A DNA stretch of 64,000 bases, taken from contig NC_091272.1 in the NCBI RefSeq assembly GCF_042100115.1, positions 6,510,001-6,574,000 of the forward strand, given 5' to 3'. Positions 46,475 to 56,593 of this stretch are shown one piece after another. A program made the translations under genes and the position numbers. The stretch is from Alternaria dauci. Lineage: Eukaryota; Ascomycota; Dothideomycetes; Pleosporales; Pleosporaceae. The first letter of the stretch is position 1. Every line of letters begins with the position of its first letter. The notes beneath the pieces were generated by a model. It was not told where the DNA came from, ran no database searches, and was given only the letters and a program-made list of their open reading frames with translations.

Positions 46475-47226
46475 ATGGGGTTCGTGATCCTTCCCGCGCT
46501 GATACCGGACATTAGCGCCGTGTACGATGTATACTTTGCAGCCTTCAAGGACAACGAGCTCACGCGCGCACTGTTCCCCTCGGCTACCGAGAAGGACTTG
46601 ACGGACGCCAATTCCGAGTTTCGGTGAGTACCCATCTTTGGTGTGGATGTGGTGTCAGATGCCATTGATCCATGTGCTTACTAGTACGAAGGCAGGCCCA
46701 CACCGCCCATACTGCGGAGTATTGGAAGACAAGTGCGACGCAATACACGTTCAAATGCGTCGACACCGAGACTAACAAGATTGTTGGGATGGCGCTTTGC
46801 GACATATACATCGCGCCGAGTGATTGGAAGAGGGGCGAGATTGGGTGGTTGGAGGGGAAAGAACGAGAACGAGCTGAGGGCCTTGTCAAGCCACTTTGGG
46901 AGATGAGGGAGAAGTTGTGGCTTAACGAGAGGTACATCTACTGCCACGTGATGGCTGTACACCCCGACCATCAGCGCAAAGGTGTTGGCGAGTTGCTGTT
47001 CAAACACGGGACGAATATCGCGCAACAGACAGGTTTGCCCGTATATATAGAAAGCTCCAAGGAAGGCGTTAGGCTCTATGAGAAGATGGGAAGCCGGAAA
47101 TTGAAGGAACAGTTGGTCACATCCGAAAAGACCAATGGCGCAAGTGGAAATCCGGATTGCCCACTGTATGTCTGGTTGCCAGAAGGCGGAGAGAAGAAAT
47201 TACCAAAGTCTGTAGAGCTGGCATGA
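46475..47226 (+). CDS. GNAT N-acetyltransferase in siderophore cluster
   Basis: Exons 46475-46623 and 46692-47226 join to 227 residues. The acetyl-CoA motif is VHPDHQRKGVGELLF, with the later VYIESSKEGVRLYEKMGSRK typical of fungal GNAT proteins. The acceptor was chosen to restore EFRQAHTAHTAEYW; the earlier TAG acceptor would break the frame. It is transcribed away from the NRPS out of the shared promoter, so it may N-acetylate the peptide product (as SidG does for fusarinine, or as coprogen requires). That role is inferred from place; many similar GNATs act on other amines. Confidence 0.85.
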
Positions 47227-47275
47227 TGCCGACATAGCGAAACAAATTAAGAATGGTTATTATACTGCATAAGAC

Positions 47276-50200
47276 TCAACCCAGCATCTGGTGGAGAGCG
47301 TTGACACGGTAGCTCTCACTACGTTGCACCAATTCCTCGTGACGTCCTTGGTCTACTACCTTACCTGCTTCGACAAGGAAGATAACGTCAGCCCTGGCGA
47401 TCGTCCTCAGTCGGTGAGCGATCGCGATAACGGTCACTCCATGGCCCTTGACAGCCCGCTCGAGACCTTGCTCCAAGGCCTTCTCGCTCTCTGCGTCGAG
47501 TGCGCTCGTACTCTCATCCAGTAGCAGCAACTTTGGCTTCCTGACAAGCGCTCGTGCGATGGATAAGCGTTGACGCTGACCACCAGACAGCTGGTTGCCG
47601 TTCGAGCCACACTCGGTGTCGTAGCCTTGGGGAAGATCGATGATGGTGTCGTGTATATTGGCCAGCTTACAGGCTTCTTGAATCTCCTCGTCAGATGGTT
47701 CATGGCCGGGTCTTGCTCCTAGCCCAATGTTGAACTTGATGCTTCCTTGGAAGAGCACGTTCTCTTGCGGAACGTAGGCGATATCATCGCGGAAGGATGC
47801 GCCATGGTGTCGTGATATATCGAACCCATTGATGGAGATGCTGCCAGCGGAAGGAGTGTAGAATCGCTCAAGAAGGGCCAAGACAGTACTCTTGCCTGCA
47901 CCGGAGGGACCAACCAGGGCGCAGAATTGACCTGGCTGGATGGTCAATGAAAGCGATGTTAGCACGGGAACACCGGGACGTGCTGGATACGCAAAGCCAA
48001 CATCTCGGAAGACAACTTTAGCACCGCCTTGTGGGGAGGCGGGCAGTGGCGATTCAGCATTTGCCTCAACGTCGCCTGGTGCTTTCTCGGAAAGTGCCTT
48101 CTGGTGTCCCGCAGTGGGCGTGTCCTTGCCGAGCTCGATGAGTCCACAGATACGCCCGATGGCGCTCTTAGCCTTGGCTATTTCAGGCGCGAGTGTAAAT
48201 AGTTGACCCCATAGTTGTGCGGAGACGAGCATGGCGATGAGAATGATGAAGAACTCGGTCTGGGTGTATCTGCCTTCGATGATGTTCTTGGAGCCCCACC
48301 AGTAGGCAAAGGCGTAGATGAAGCTACCGCAAGAGTTGGCGACAGCTAACCAGACGTTGGTCTTGAAGCTTTGCTTCACCATCTCTTTGCGCGGAGCCTT
48401 CAGCGATCTCCGGTAGGTCTGGATAATCTCTTCTTCAATGGACAATGCGTGCACAGTCTTAATGTTCGAGACGGCTTCGATGGTAACACCGATGGAAGAT
48501 GAGAACGCACCAGCATGCTTCACAGCAAACTGGCCGATGGCGCGCAACTGCATGTAACCAGCACCCAGAAGTAGCGGTACAATGACGAGACATACGATCG
48601 CGATTCGCCATGCGATGATGTGTGACAGGATAATGGCGGCGACGAGGTTAACAACGACAGAGAAAAGCGTGCCGATAATGGAGCCACTGAAGCCTGCCAA
48701 CGAATTGCCGTCCTTGGTAATGAACTCAAGTAGCATGGACGGGTTTCTCGACTCGGATTCATGCCATTGTAGCGGTTGCTGGAGTAGTGTGTGGAGAGAA
48801 AGGTTGCGAACCTTGTAGATAAGTCGCTCAGACAAGAGACCGAATGATGCCCAGCTGGTGAAGTTGGCGAGGAAGGCAACACAGGCAAGCATGAACCACA
48901 TTCCGGAAAGCAGCTCGCCTCTTGACCGAATATAGTCTGGGGAGTTGCAAGGAGACATGGTACCCATGATGTTACCGAACAAGAGGCCAGACCCGCAGTA
49001 TTGCCCTCCTACTATCAGTGCTCCGCAAAAAGCCAGCACTACGATACCTGTGTACGGTCGTGTCAACGGAAGCATGGTCTTTCTGATGGAACCTGCAATG
49101 ACGACACCCTTGGTATGCTCAATGGGGTCGACGGCCTGCGCATCATTTGCTGGTACTGCATCAGGCTCTTGAGCGCTAAGAGCCAACTTCTCATCAGTGA
49201 TGGTGTCGCGCGAATCCAGACTGGTCCTTGAGCTTGACGGGCCCTCCTCGGTTTTGACAGATTGTAGACGAACCATGTCCGCGTAAGAGCCGTCCAATTC
49301 CATTAGCTGATCGTGAGTGCCCTGCTCGATGATGTCACCCTTCTTCATGACGATGATTTTCGAAGCAGCTCGGATAGTAGACAGTCGATGGGCGATCGCG
49401 ACCACTGTCCGACCTTGCGAAGCTCGGTCTATGGCAGCCTGGATACGCTGTTCACTGGCCGAATCCAGGGCGGCAGTGGCCTCGTCGAGGATCAGAATAC
49501 GAGGGTCGCGGACAAGGGCGCGAGCAAGAGCAACACGCTGCTTCTGCCCACCACTGACAAGGCTGCCACTTGAACCAACCGAGGTCGCGAAACCAAATTC
49601 TAGGCGGTCGATGAAAACAGCAACATCGGCAAGGTCTGCAGCCTGTTTCACCAGCTGAAGGATCTCTACCACTTCTGGGCCAGCATTCTCGGCAACACGG
49701 TTGAGTTCTTGGCCGCCCCTGACGTCTTCCGCAACTTGAGCGAGGATCCCGCTCAGCAGCGTTTTCTCGAGGTGCGCATGAGGCGGACTATTGACTAGAC
49801 CAAGGGCGATGTTCTCCAGGATAGAGCGGTCAAGAAGCGAAGGCTCCTGTTGCACGAGGCTGATGAAGCCTCGGAGACTCTTGATGTTGATGTCTTTGAC
49901 GTTGCGTCCATCCAGAAGTACGTCACCGGATTGTGGGTCATAGAAGCGGCTGATGAGGCTTGCGACGGTGGATTTGCCGCTACCAGAGAGACCAACGATT
50001 GCAGTCATTTTACCGGCTTCGCATGTCAAGTTGATACCGTTCAACACGGGATGGTCAGGCCTGGAAGAGTATGTAAACGCAACATTGCGGAACTCAACAG
50101 TACCATCGACGTCAGTAGGCTTTTCCGCAGATGACGACGTGTTGTCAATGGTAGGCTGAGTCTCGATATCCTTGCGCAAGCGCTCGAAGGCTGATATGGC

Positions 50201-51252
50201 GCCACCAAACAGTGGCAACATGGGCGCGATCTGACTCAAAACGATAGCACCTGGTGAAGGAATGTTAGCCAGTGACTATAAATTTGATCAAATAAGTACT
50301 TACCATCCAGAAGGATGAATGTGACCGTGTAAATCTCTCCTATGGTGGCATTGCCCTTGCCCTCTAGAGAGTCTGCGACCTTACGACTACCCTGCCAATA
50401 ACCAAGGGCGCTAGCCGAAAAGGCGATAAAGTAGAGCAGACCAGCTTGTACAGCAGCAGCCGTAGCTTTCTTGATGCCTGCCTCGCGAGCATTGCCTAGG
50501 TGGCCCTGAAACTTCTCTTCGAGTCTTGCATTCGCCCCGAGCGCGTGCACGAGACCAACGTGACTGAGAGCTTCGGACGCGATAGCGCTAGCAGACCCAA
50601 AGCATGAGCCGAGCCTGGCGCTATACTTGCCAACAAAGTAACCGCCGATCACTGCCATGAGCAGGAATGCGGGAATCAACGAAACGAGCATGCCAGCCAA
50701 CTCGGCGTTCTTGATGAAGCCAACAATGTAGGCAGTGACACAGAAGGAGAGGCAGGTCAATGCCACACCGACCTTCTCGCCAGTCCCGCTCTCGATGGCC
50801 TGGATGTCGCCGTTGAGCCGAGATGACACTTCTCCGGACTGCAGGTTGTCGAAGAAGGCCATGTCTTGTCGTAGCAGGTTCCTGAGGTAGCGGTCTCGGA
50901 TGCGTTGAGCTAGGCGCTGCGATGCCAAGTTCCAGCATACAAGGTGTAAGTAGATGCAAGCGAAGCTGCCGATGGCGATGTAGACAAGCAGCAGAATCTT
51001 GGGCGTGATGTCGGCTTCTTCGTTGCCGTTTGAGGCACCATTGCGATTGTTGCATGTTGCGGTATTGATCTCATCAACGAGCTGACCAAAGACGATTCCA
51101 ATGAGTGGAAACGGTACGCCTGCTGCAATGGCAGCTATAGCGCCAACAAACACGAGAATCTTGTCGAGCCATGTCGGGTCTGCGTAGAAGAGGAGGTGGA
51201 GAAAGCCAAAGAACTGCCTGATAGAGGCCCCCGAGGGCTTGCTGAACGGCAT
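47276..51252 (-). CDS. Full-length ABCB transporter, probable siderophore-cluster exporter
   Basis: Exons 51252-50304 and 50250-47276 give 1307 residues in the TM-NBD-TM-NBD order. The first NBD has Walker A GLSGSGKST near 396 and signature VSGGQKQ near 550; the second has GPSGAGKST near 1100 and LSGGQRQ near 1205; both Walker B motifs (ILDEATAALD, LLDESTSALD) are present. The intron is phase 1 (53 bases). In Cochliobolus and Aspergillus an ABC gene (ABC6, SitT) sits beside the siderophore NRPS; here it lies two genes away from it. It likely exports siderophore or precursors at the plasma membrane. A near-match GATA motif is in its 380-base promoter. Confidence 0.92.
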
Positions 51253-51633
51253 TGAGCCAATGCGATGTGTTTAGCAGCTTGAGAAAGAGTCTCCCTCTCT
51301 GTATGCTGTGATGAAGACGCGCGAAGACGCCTGCATGAGGTGCGCCAGGGCGCTATGGCCCCACCGAGAGGCGACGGCCAGGATCGACATAGTGCAGCAG
51401 CAGGGCACTTTCGTTAGCATAATGCGAGCGGGCATAGCGTCACGTGAGGGAGGTTGTGTTGTGGAAAGTAGTGTGGGCTGGTGGTTCGTGAGTGCAGGCT
51501 TGTGAGTGGAGAGACGGACGTGTCACTTGCATAGCAGTCTGTGCTCAACTCGCATCAGATTAGATAAAAATTTGCATCATCTAGCGCCTAAACCTTGGAA
51601 ATGAGAACCCACACCTGCACGCCATCACCCACC
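51253..51633. promoter_or_regulatory. ABC transporter promoter
   Basis: Only one-mismatch GATA words are visible: ATCAGATTA at 51555-51563, followed directly by GATAA. No other feature is seen. Confidence 0.4.
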
Positions 51634-52908
51634 TTACATCCGAGCCTGGACCTGGAGTCCGGCGCCATCCCGTACAGCATCAGACCCTGTCGATACATTG
51701 CGCACGATCTCGCCTGCCATCAAGGCGATGTCCTTGGCCAGCGCACGTCCTCCTTCAGACTTTGAGGACACCAGCCACAAGCGGCAGCCCTCAGCAACGG
51801 CGCCACGCTTGAATTGCACTTCCTCCAGGCTGTCTCCCTTCGGCCGGCAGCCCAAGATGAGCGTGTCGATGCTCTGGAACAGTGCAGTGTTCGAGAGCGG
51901 GTTTGTTGTTGCATCCCTGATGATGAAGTCGGACTGTGAGCACGCGCCAGCAGCATCTTTTCCAATGATGACGCGTAGTCTGTACTCGCCCTTGGATCGG
52001 ACTTGCTTCTCGTACGCGCGGTCATAGATCTTCTGGACGAGCTCTGGAGCTTCGGTCACAGACGCTGTGTGGTTGCTGGTTGGCTTCGCCCAAATGGAGC
52101 AAAGTTGGGGTTGCGACGGCTTGGTGTCGTTGAGAACCGTCAATGGCGCCAGCGACTCGTCCTCTGTAATGACTGTAATGTTGCCCAGGCGGGAGCACGA
52201 CAACAAATCGTCAAGAATCTCCGCAGTCTTTCCACCGGATCCGACGAGAGAGACATTCAGTGGTCGCTCGTTTGCGCCTCGCAATTCGTTCCGCCTGCTG
52301 GGATAGTCGTGCATGGTTATGATCCGCTGCCCAGACAGGAAGTCGACGTTAGGCAGCGGCTCCGCAGCTGGACTGCTCATTCTGGAAGGAGAGGGAGCGA
52401 CAATGCTTCGTGCTCGTACTACATGCGTCTTGCCAGTGCTGTCCTTGACAGCTACTTTCCAGCTTTGTACAGCGTCCGCATCTACCTCTGGAGCTACGCC
52501 AACAACCTCGCTGCCGTAGCGTACTTCATCCTTGAAGTGCTCGGCGCACCACCTCATGTAGTCCTCAAACTCTTCTCGCAAAGGGTTGAGTCGGTCTGAG
52601 TTTGCGAATTCGATGAGGCGCTTGCGAGCAAGCAGATAGTTGACATAGCTGAAAGCAGTCCTTGGGTTGCGGAGTGTTGCGAGATCATACATGAAGGGAC
52701 TTTCCATTCGTTTTCTCGACATTTGCGAATCTGATGCCCACGAGAAGGACGTCTTCTTCTCAACGAAGAGCATCTTCGACGGTTTGTTTGATTCGCGGTT
52801 GGCAATGGCTGTTGCCAGTTGCGCTGCGCCAAAGCCGACGCATACGAGGTCGTAGTACGGCGATGAATCTGCCATGGGTGCAGGAGTTGCTCTCTCGGTT
52901 GAAGTCAT
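51634..52908 (-). CDS. Diverged SidA-like FAD monooxygenase
   Basis: One exon, 424 residues, shorter than the usual roughly 500 of ornithine N5-monooxygenases. The N-terminal FAD loop VGFGAAQLA is at 24-32, and the family block DLATLRNPRTAFSYVNYL at 75-92 with EFEDYMRWCAEHF follows well. The second half has drifted: the NADPH loop reads GSGGKTAE (223-230) in place of GSGQSAAE, and the late ATGY-like block reads LILGCRP. The start at 52908 is the first ATG. It may be a retired or re-purposed hydroxylase; ornithine hydroxylation may be supplied by another gene outside this window. Confidence 0.8.
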   Translation of the reverse strand: MTSTERATPAPMADSSPYYDLVCVGFGAAQLATAIANRESNKPSKMLFVEKKTSFSWASDSQMSRKRMESPFMYDLATLRNPRTAFSYVNYLLARKRLIEFANSDRLNPLREEFEDYMRWCAEHFKDEVRYGSEVVGVAPEVDADAVQSWKVAVKDSTGKTHVVRARSIVAPSPSRMSSPAAEPLPNVDFLSGQRIITMHDYPSRRNELRGANERPLNVSLVGSGGKTAEILDDLLSCSRLGNITVITEDESLAPLTVLNDTKPSQPQLCSIWAKPTSNHTASVTEAPELVQKIYDRAYEKQVRSKGEYRLRVIIGKDAAGACSQSDFIIRDATTNPLSNTALFQSIDTLILGCRPKGDSLEEVQFKRGAVAEGCRLWLVSSKSEGGRALAKDIALMAGEIVRNVSTGSDAVRDGAGLQVQARM

Positions 52909-53497
52909 TTTGGATGAGGGATTGGAATGTCTGGAGAAGATGTCGATTATCGCCCTCTAGGTGTGTACATCAAGAAGGTGTTTCGACGCTAAAAATATAG
53001 TACTACAGCACCACTACACAACCGCACAACTCAGGCACAATTCACAGACCCTGCGCACCGGCCAGTATCAGCTACATGTGTCGATGGCCGCACTCAAAAC
53101 AACGATGTCACCGATGGCTAGCGTCACCGGCACAAGTGCGCGAGTCTCTGCGTCCACATACGCTGGCTTGCATGTGGGCGCTGGCCTAAAGTCCACATGG
53201 GGTGGCCAGCCACCCTGTCGGAGCTTTCCTCACGCCACGCCCTAACGGCAGCCCTGTGACTGATTTTTCTCGCCGGAGAATGGGTAAAATATCCACCATC
53301 GCCTAAGCCTGCGTAATGCGGTGCACTAGACTAAACCGGATATGAGGAACGACCTCGGTTAAACATTCACGCGTTGGAGTCTTGAGCATCTTGAACGACC
53401 TCAGGCATCAGGGTTATAGCTACTCGCTCATTGCTGTTGTACTACCGACTGCATCTTCCATCTTCTGTTCGTATCTTCTTCGTCGTTGAACTTTACT
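52909..53497. promoter_or_regulatory. Divergent promoter between SidA-like and SidF-type genes
   Basis: 589 bases with no exact ATCWGATAA match, unlike the other cluster promoters. No gene is supported. Confidence 0.45.
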
Positions 53498-54881
53498 ATG
53501 GCGCAACAAGGAACGCCGAATACCGCGCAAGAGCCGCTCGTTCTCAAGCTTCCTCACCCATATCTCACGGCATACACTATCGTCAATGTGGCACCGAAAG
53601 GTCAGCCCATAAGCTACCAGGTCCGGCTTTCTTCAGTAAACAGCACAAGCAAGGAAGTCGCTCCGCCGGTAGTTCTGCACAACGAAGACGTATCATTCAC
53701 CGACATTAGTACCTTGAGCCAAGATGCTGTACCAGCGAAGGGAGACAACAGCTCTTGGGCTCGCACTCGAAGATCCCCATATGTGACTGTCTCCTGGAAC
53801 AAGGATCGACCAACCGTCCCGCAACTATGGCTCATCGCCTACGCGTTGGTCTCACAGCACCCACTAGTCGAGAATTTCCGCGTGTTGTTCTCGGGAAAGG
53901 ACTCGCAGGTACTAGCCAATGAGCTTTATGTCACTGGTCTCTTCCACCCGCATCCAAAGGCTTCCAATGCATCTGCACCTCATGATGGTCACGTCCTTTT
54001 CCGAGGAACATTTTGGCAGGGCGCCGCGTCTCCATTCGGTGCTCGTCCAGTCTGGGCACCGCACCTTGACGCCTCTGGAAAGCCAATCGACAGACCATAC
54101 CCTCCATTCCCATTCCAGAATGCACCAACGACCCAGTTCCCTGCTGTACCACGGCATACGCAGCATCCTGTCCGTCAACCAAAGCCCGAGCCGGGCTCGA
54201 TCATTTACAGCCGATGGGTGCCACACCTGAAGGAGCATTTCACGATGGTGGCTCTCGACTACACCAATGATGAGCATCTCCGCCTGTTCAACAAGTGGCA
54301 AAACGACCCACGCGTTGCCGCTGGTTGGAACGAAACCGGCACCCTGGATCAACACCGTGAATATCTCCGAAAGCTGCATGAAGACCCCCACGTACTCACC
54401 ATGTTCGCTGCCTTCGACGACATTCTGTTTGCCTACTTTGAGGTCTATTGGGCAATGGTAAGTCAAGATCGTATCCGATCCAATGTAACCTTTCCACTAA
54501 CACATATCACAGGAGGATCACATGGGTGCTCACTACCAGTCTTCGCCGTATGACCGCGGCAGGCACTCACTCGTCGGCGACGTCAGGTTCAGAGGGCCTT
54601 ACCGAGTCTCCGCATGGTGGTCTGGCCTTATGCACTACATGTTTCTCGACGAGCCACGCACGTGGAACCTGGTGGGTGAGCCAGCAGCAACGAGCAGCAC
54701 TGTGCTAGCATATGACTTTGCCCACGGTTTCCACGTAGAGAAGCTCATGGACCTCCCACACAAGCGCAGTGCTTTGATGATGGTCAACCGCGAGAAGTTC
54801 TTCACATTGAGTCCTTTTACCTGGGATGGGGAGAAGAAGGTTCGCCCAAGCCTGGATGCAGGCGCCAAGTCCAAGTTGTAG
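53498..54881 (+). CDS. sidF: SidF-type hydroxyornithine acyltransferase, peroxisomal
   Basis: Exons 53498-54457 and 54513-54881 give 442 residues (A. fumigatus SidF is of similar size). The C-terminal half has the acyltransferase pattern of the SidF/IucB group, with LRLFNKWQNDPRVAAGWNE and YFEVYWAMEDHMGAHY (across the intron). It transfers an acyl group from CoA to N5-hydroxyornithine. The protein ends AGAKSKL: a perfect PTS1 peroxisomal signal, as known for SidF. The long frame before 53498 has no ATG, so 53498 is the start. It is read away from the SidA-like gene. Confidence 0.92.
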
Positions 54882-55245
54882 ATTGCTCTTTCGCACTTTG
54901 TTCCCGATACCATGCGATTGTTTTCATCATTGTAAATAGAAGCGAATCTTGACCATCAACTTTTTTACGATATGAATCCTCTCCTGACTATTTCGTGAAT
55001 ACTAATTGTCAACTGCACACAAATACCATCCCCCGAATCTCGCCTTGAGACGGCTGCAACACACCGCTAGTCATTAGACAGCTTCGGCATCGCTCTTGCG
55101 AGTATCACTGCTGAGCGTCGTATTTCGCAGTATGCTCGTAAAACGCACGCTAACCGGCGACACTCACGTCACAAATGACATAACCTCACACCCCCGTTGG
55201 CCAATAGCGCCCGGAGCAACCCCGGCTGGTACATGCAGGACGCGG

Positions 55246-55254
55246 ATCTGATAA
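55246..55254 (+). promoter_or_regulatory. SreA-type GATA motif ATCTGATAA
   Basis: Exact match, forming an inverted pair with the next motif (18 bases between them). Confidence 0.65.
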
Positions 55255-55271
55255 TTAGCCGCATTCCCTTA

Positions 55272-55280
55272 TTATCTGAT
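55272..55280 (-). promoter_or_regulatory. SreA-type GATA motif ATCAGATAA
   Basis: Exact match on the minus strand; the pair reads GGATCTGATAAT...ATTATCTGATCC. Confidence 0.65.
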
Positions 55281-55411
55281 CCGTTGTTACATGGCGGGCG
55301 CAAGTACCAGGCGCCTAAGAAGGGGTGCGTGGAGTGACAGTGCCTTTGTCCGTCCGGGCCTGAGGCGTGATGATGGGTATGGCGACTAGGATCGGTCACT
55401 TTGTGGAGAAC

Positions 55412-55428
55412 GTGTGTGTGTGTGTGTG
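55412..55428. repeat. GT microsatellite
   Basis: About eight GT units. Confidence 0.85.
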
Positions 55429-55751
55429 GATGCAACACGTAACGGCGATGCAGCACTGCGACTGGCGCAAGCAAGCAACCCCCCCTAGAAAAATAGTCCG
55501 CGGCATGTCTTTCCGAAATCAGATGGTACGCGACTTGAAGAAATTTTTAATCAGATGCATCAGCATGACAACTATGATGCCAGATGGGGCAGCTGCGTAC
55601 AAACCACGCAGTCAGCAAGCGGGATGCAAGGAAGTTTACGGGATAGCTATTGCCCAGACACTAGGATTCCTTCCCACCTCCACACCCATCTTGTCCCGGC
55701 GCGCGCCTTACTCGCACACTTCCATCTGATTAATTTTTTTTCCTTTTTTCG

Positions 55752-55760
55752 ATCTGATAA
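55752..55760 (+). promoter_or_regulatory. SreA-type GATA motif ATCTGATAA
   Basis: Exact match, within a T-rich stretch. Confidence 0.65.
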
Positions 55761-55876
55761 AAATTTTCTTCGCAAGCCCGCGTCAATGCAATATGCACGC
55801 ACCTCGTATACGACGCGTGACGGGACCGGTGTCGCAGGCAGCAAGCGGCCAGCCGGATATGATGGCCGGTTTAATC

Positions 55877-55885
55877 TTATCAGAT
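55877..55885 (-). promoter_or_regulatory. SreA-type GATA motif ATCTGATAA
   Basis: Exact match on the minus strand. Confidence 0.65.
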
Positions 55886-55903
55886 GGGATGGACATGGCC
55901 ACG

Positions 55904-55918
55904 CCCCCCCCCCCCCCC
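55904..55918. repeat. C15 homopolymer
   Basis: Fifteen consecutive C bases; the length may be unreliable in sequencing. Confidence 0.8.
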
Positions 55919-56580
55919 GACCGACCCCTGTGGGCCGTCTAGGTACTCTGACAGTGGTGGCTTTTCGCCGCTTGCTGTCATCGGTGCAAGTCTGTTCGCT
56001 GTTCTACAACACGGCGACCAGCCAGTTGCCGATCTTGTCTTTGCTTGGTACACAAATTTTATGCCCATCACTTGACGGTGACCTGCTAGACTTGCGATAG
56101 TACTGAGCGCGGCGTTGTGTCCGGAAAGAGTAGGTAGAGCTATGCGTGGAGTGTGTTTGAGCAAGCCAGCCATGTCATGGGCTGTTTTTGCGTTTCGAGT
56201 CCCCCCCTCGCCCTCGCCCCTCAACGGATGAGAGGTGACCCACTACGTATGTTCGCGCCCTCTGGCTCCGGAAGACGGCAGGATTGGAGATCAAAGGATG
56301 GCCTGGTCCTGCTGGTGGTTAAGCTTAGATCCGAGCCATCGGCGAGAGGCACCGTCATTATCGCTGTTGTTATCGCTATGGCAGAGATTGGTACCTCGAA
56401 GGTTCATCGTCAAGTGCTCGACTGTCTCTGGGTACTGTTGTATACCGTTGCTTCTCTATCGTTCACATTCTACGCCTTTCATTATCTCGGTCGCCAGTTT
56501 GTACCTTCTACCACAAGATAGTGAACTAGTCGGGCGGCATACTGTATTCGTCCGGTAACCTTTCGACGTTGGATCGCAAG

Positions 56581-56589
56581 ATCTGATAA
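56581..56589 (+). promoter_or_regulatory. SreA-type GATA motif ATCTGATAA next to start codon
   Basis: Exact match that ends four bases before the ATG of the SidI-type gene, so it may lie in the leader rather than the promoter. Confidence 0.6.
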
Positions 56590-56593
56590 CGAG

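Larger units (their letters stand above)
54882..56593. other. Intergenic, ligase promoter with GATA motifs
   Basis: 1.7 kb without a gene, carrying five ATCWGATAA motifs, a CA/GT microsatellite and a C15 tract. It is the upstream region of the SidI-type gene and the 3' region of the SidF-type gene. Confidence 0.6.

Noticed and set aside
51555..51568. ATCAGATTAGATAA as an iron-responsive motif in the ABC promoter
   Set aside because: It has one mismatch to ATCWGATAA, so it was not counted with the eleven exact matches, though it could be a weak site.
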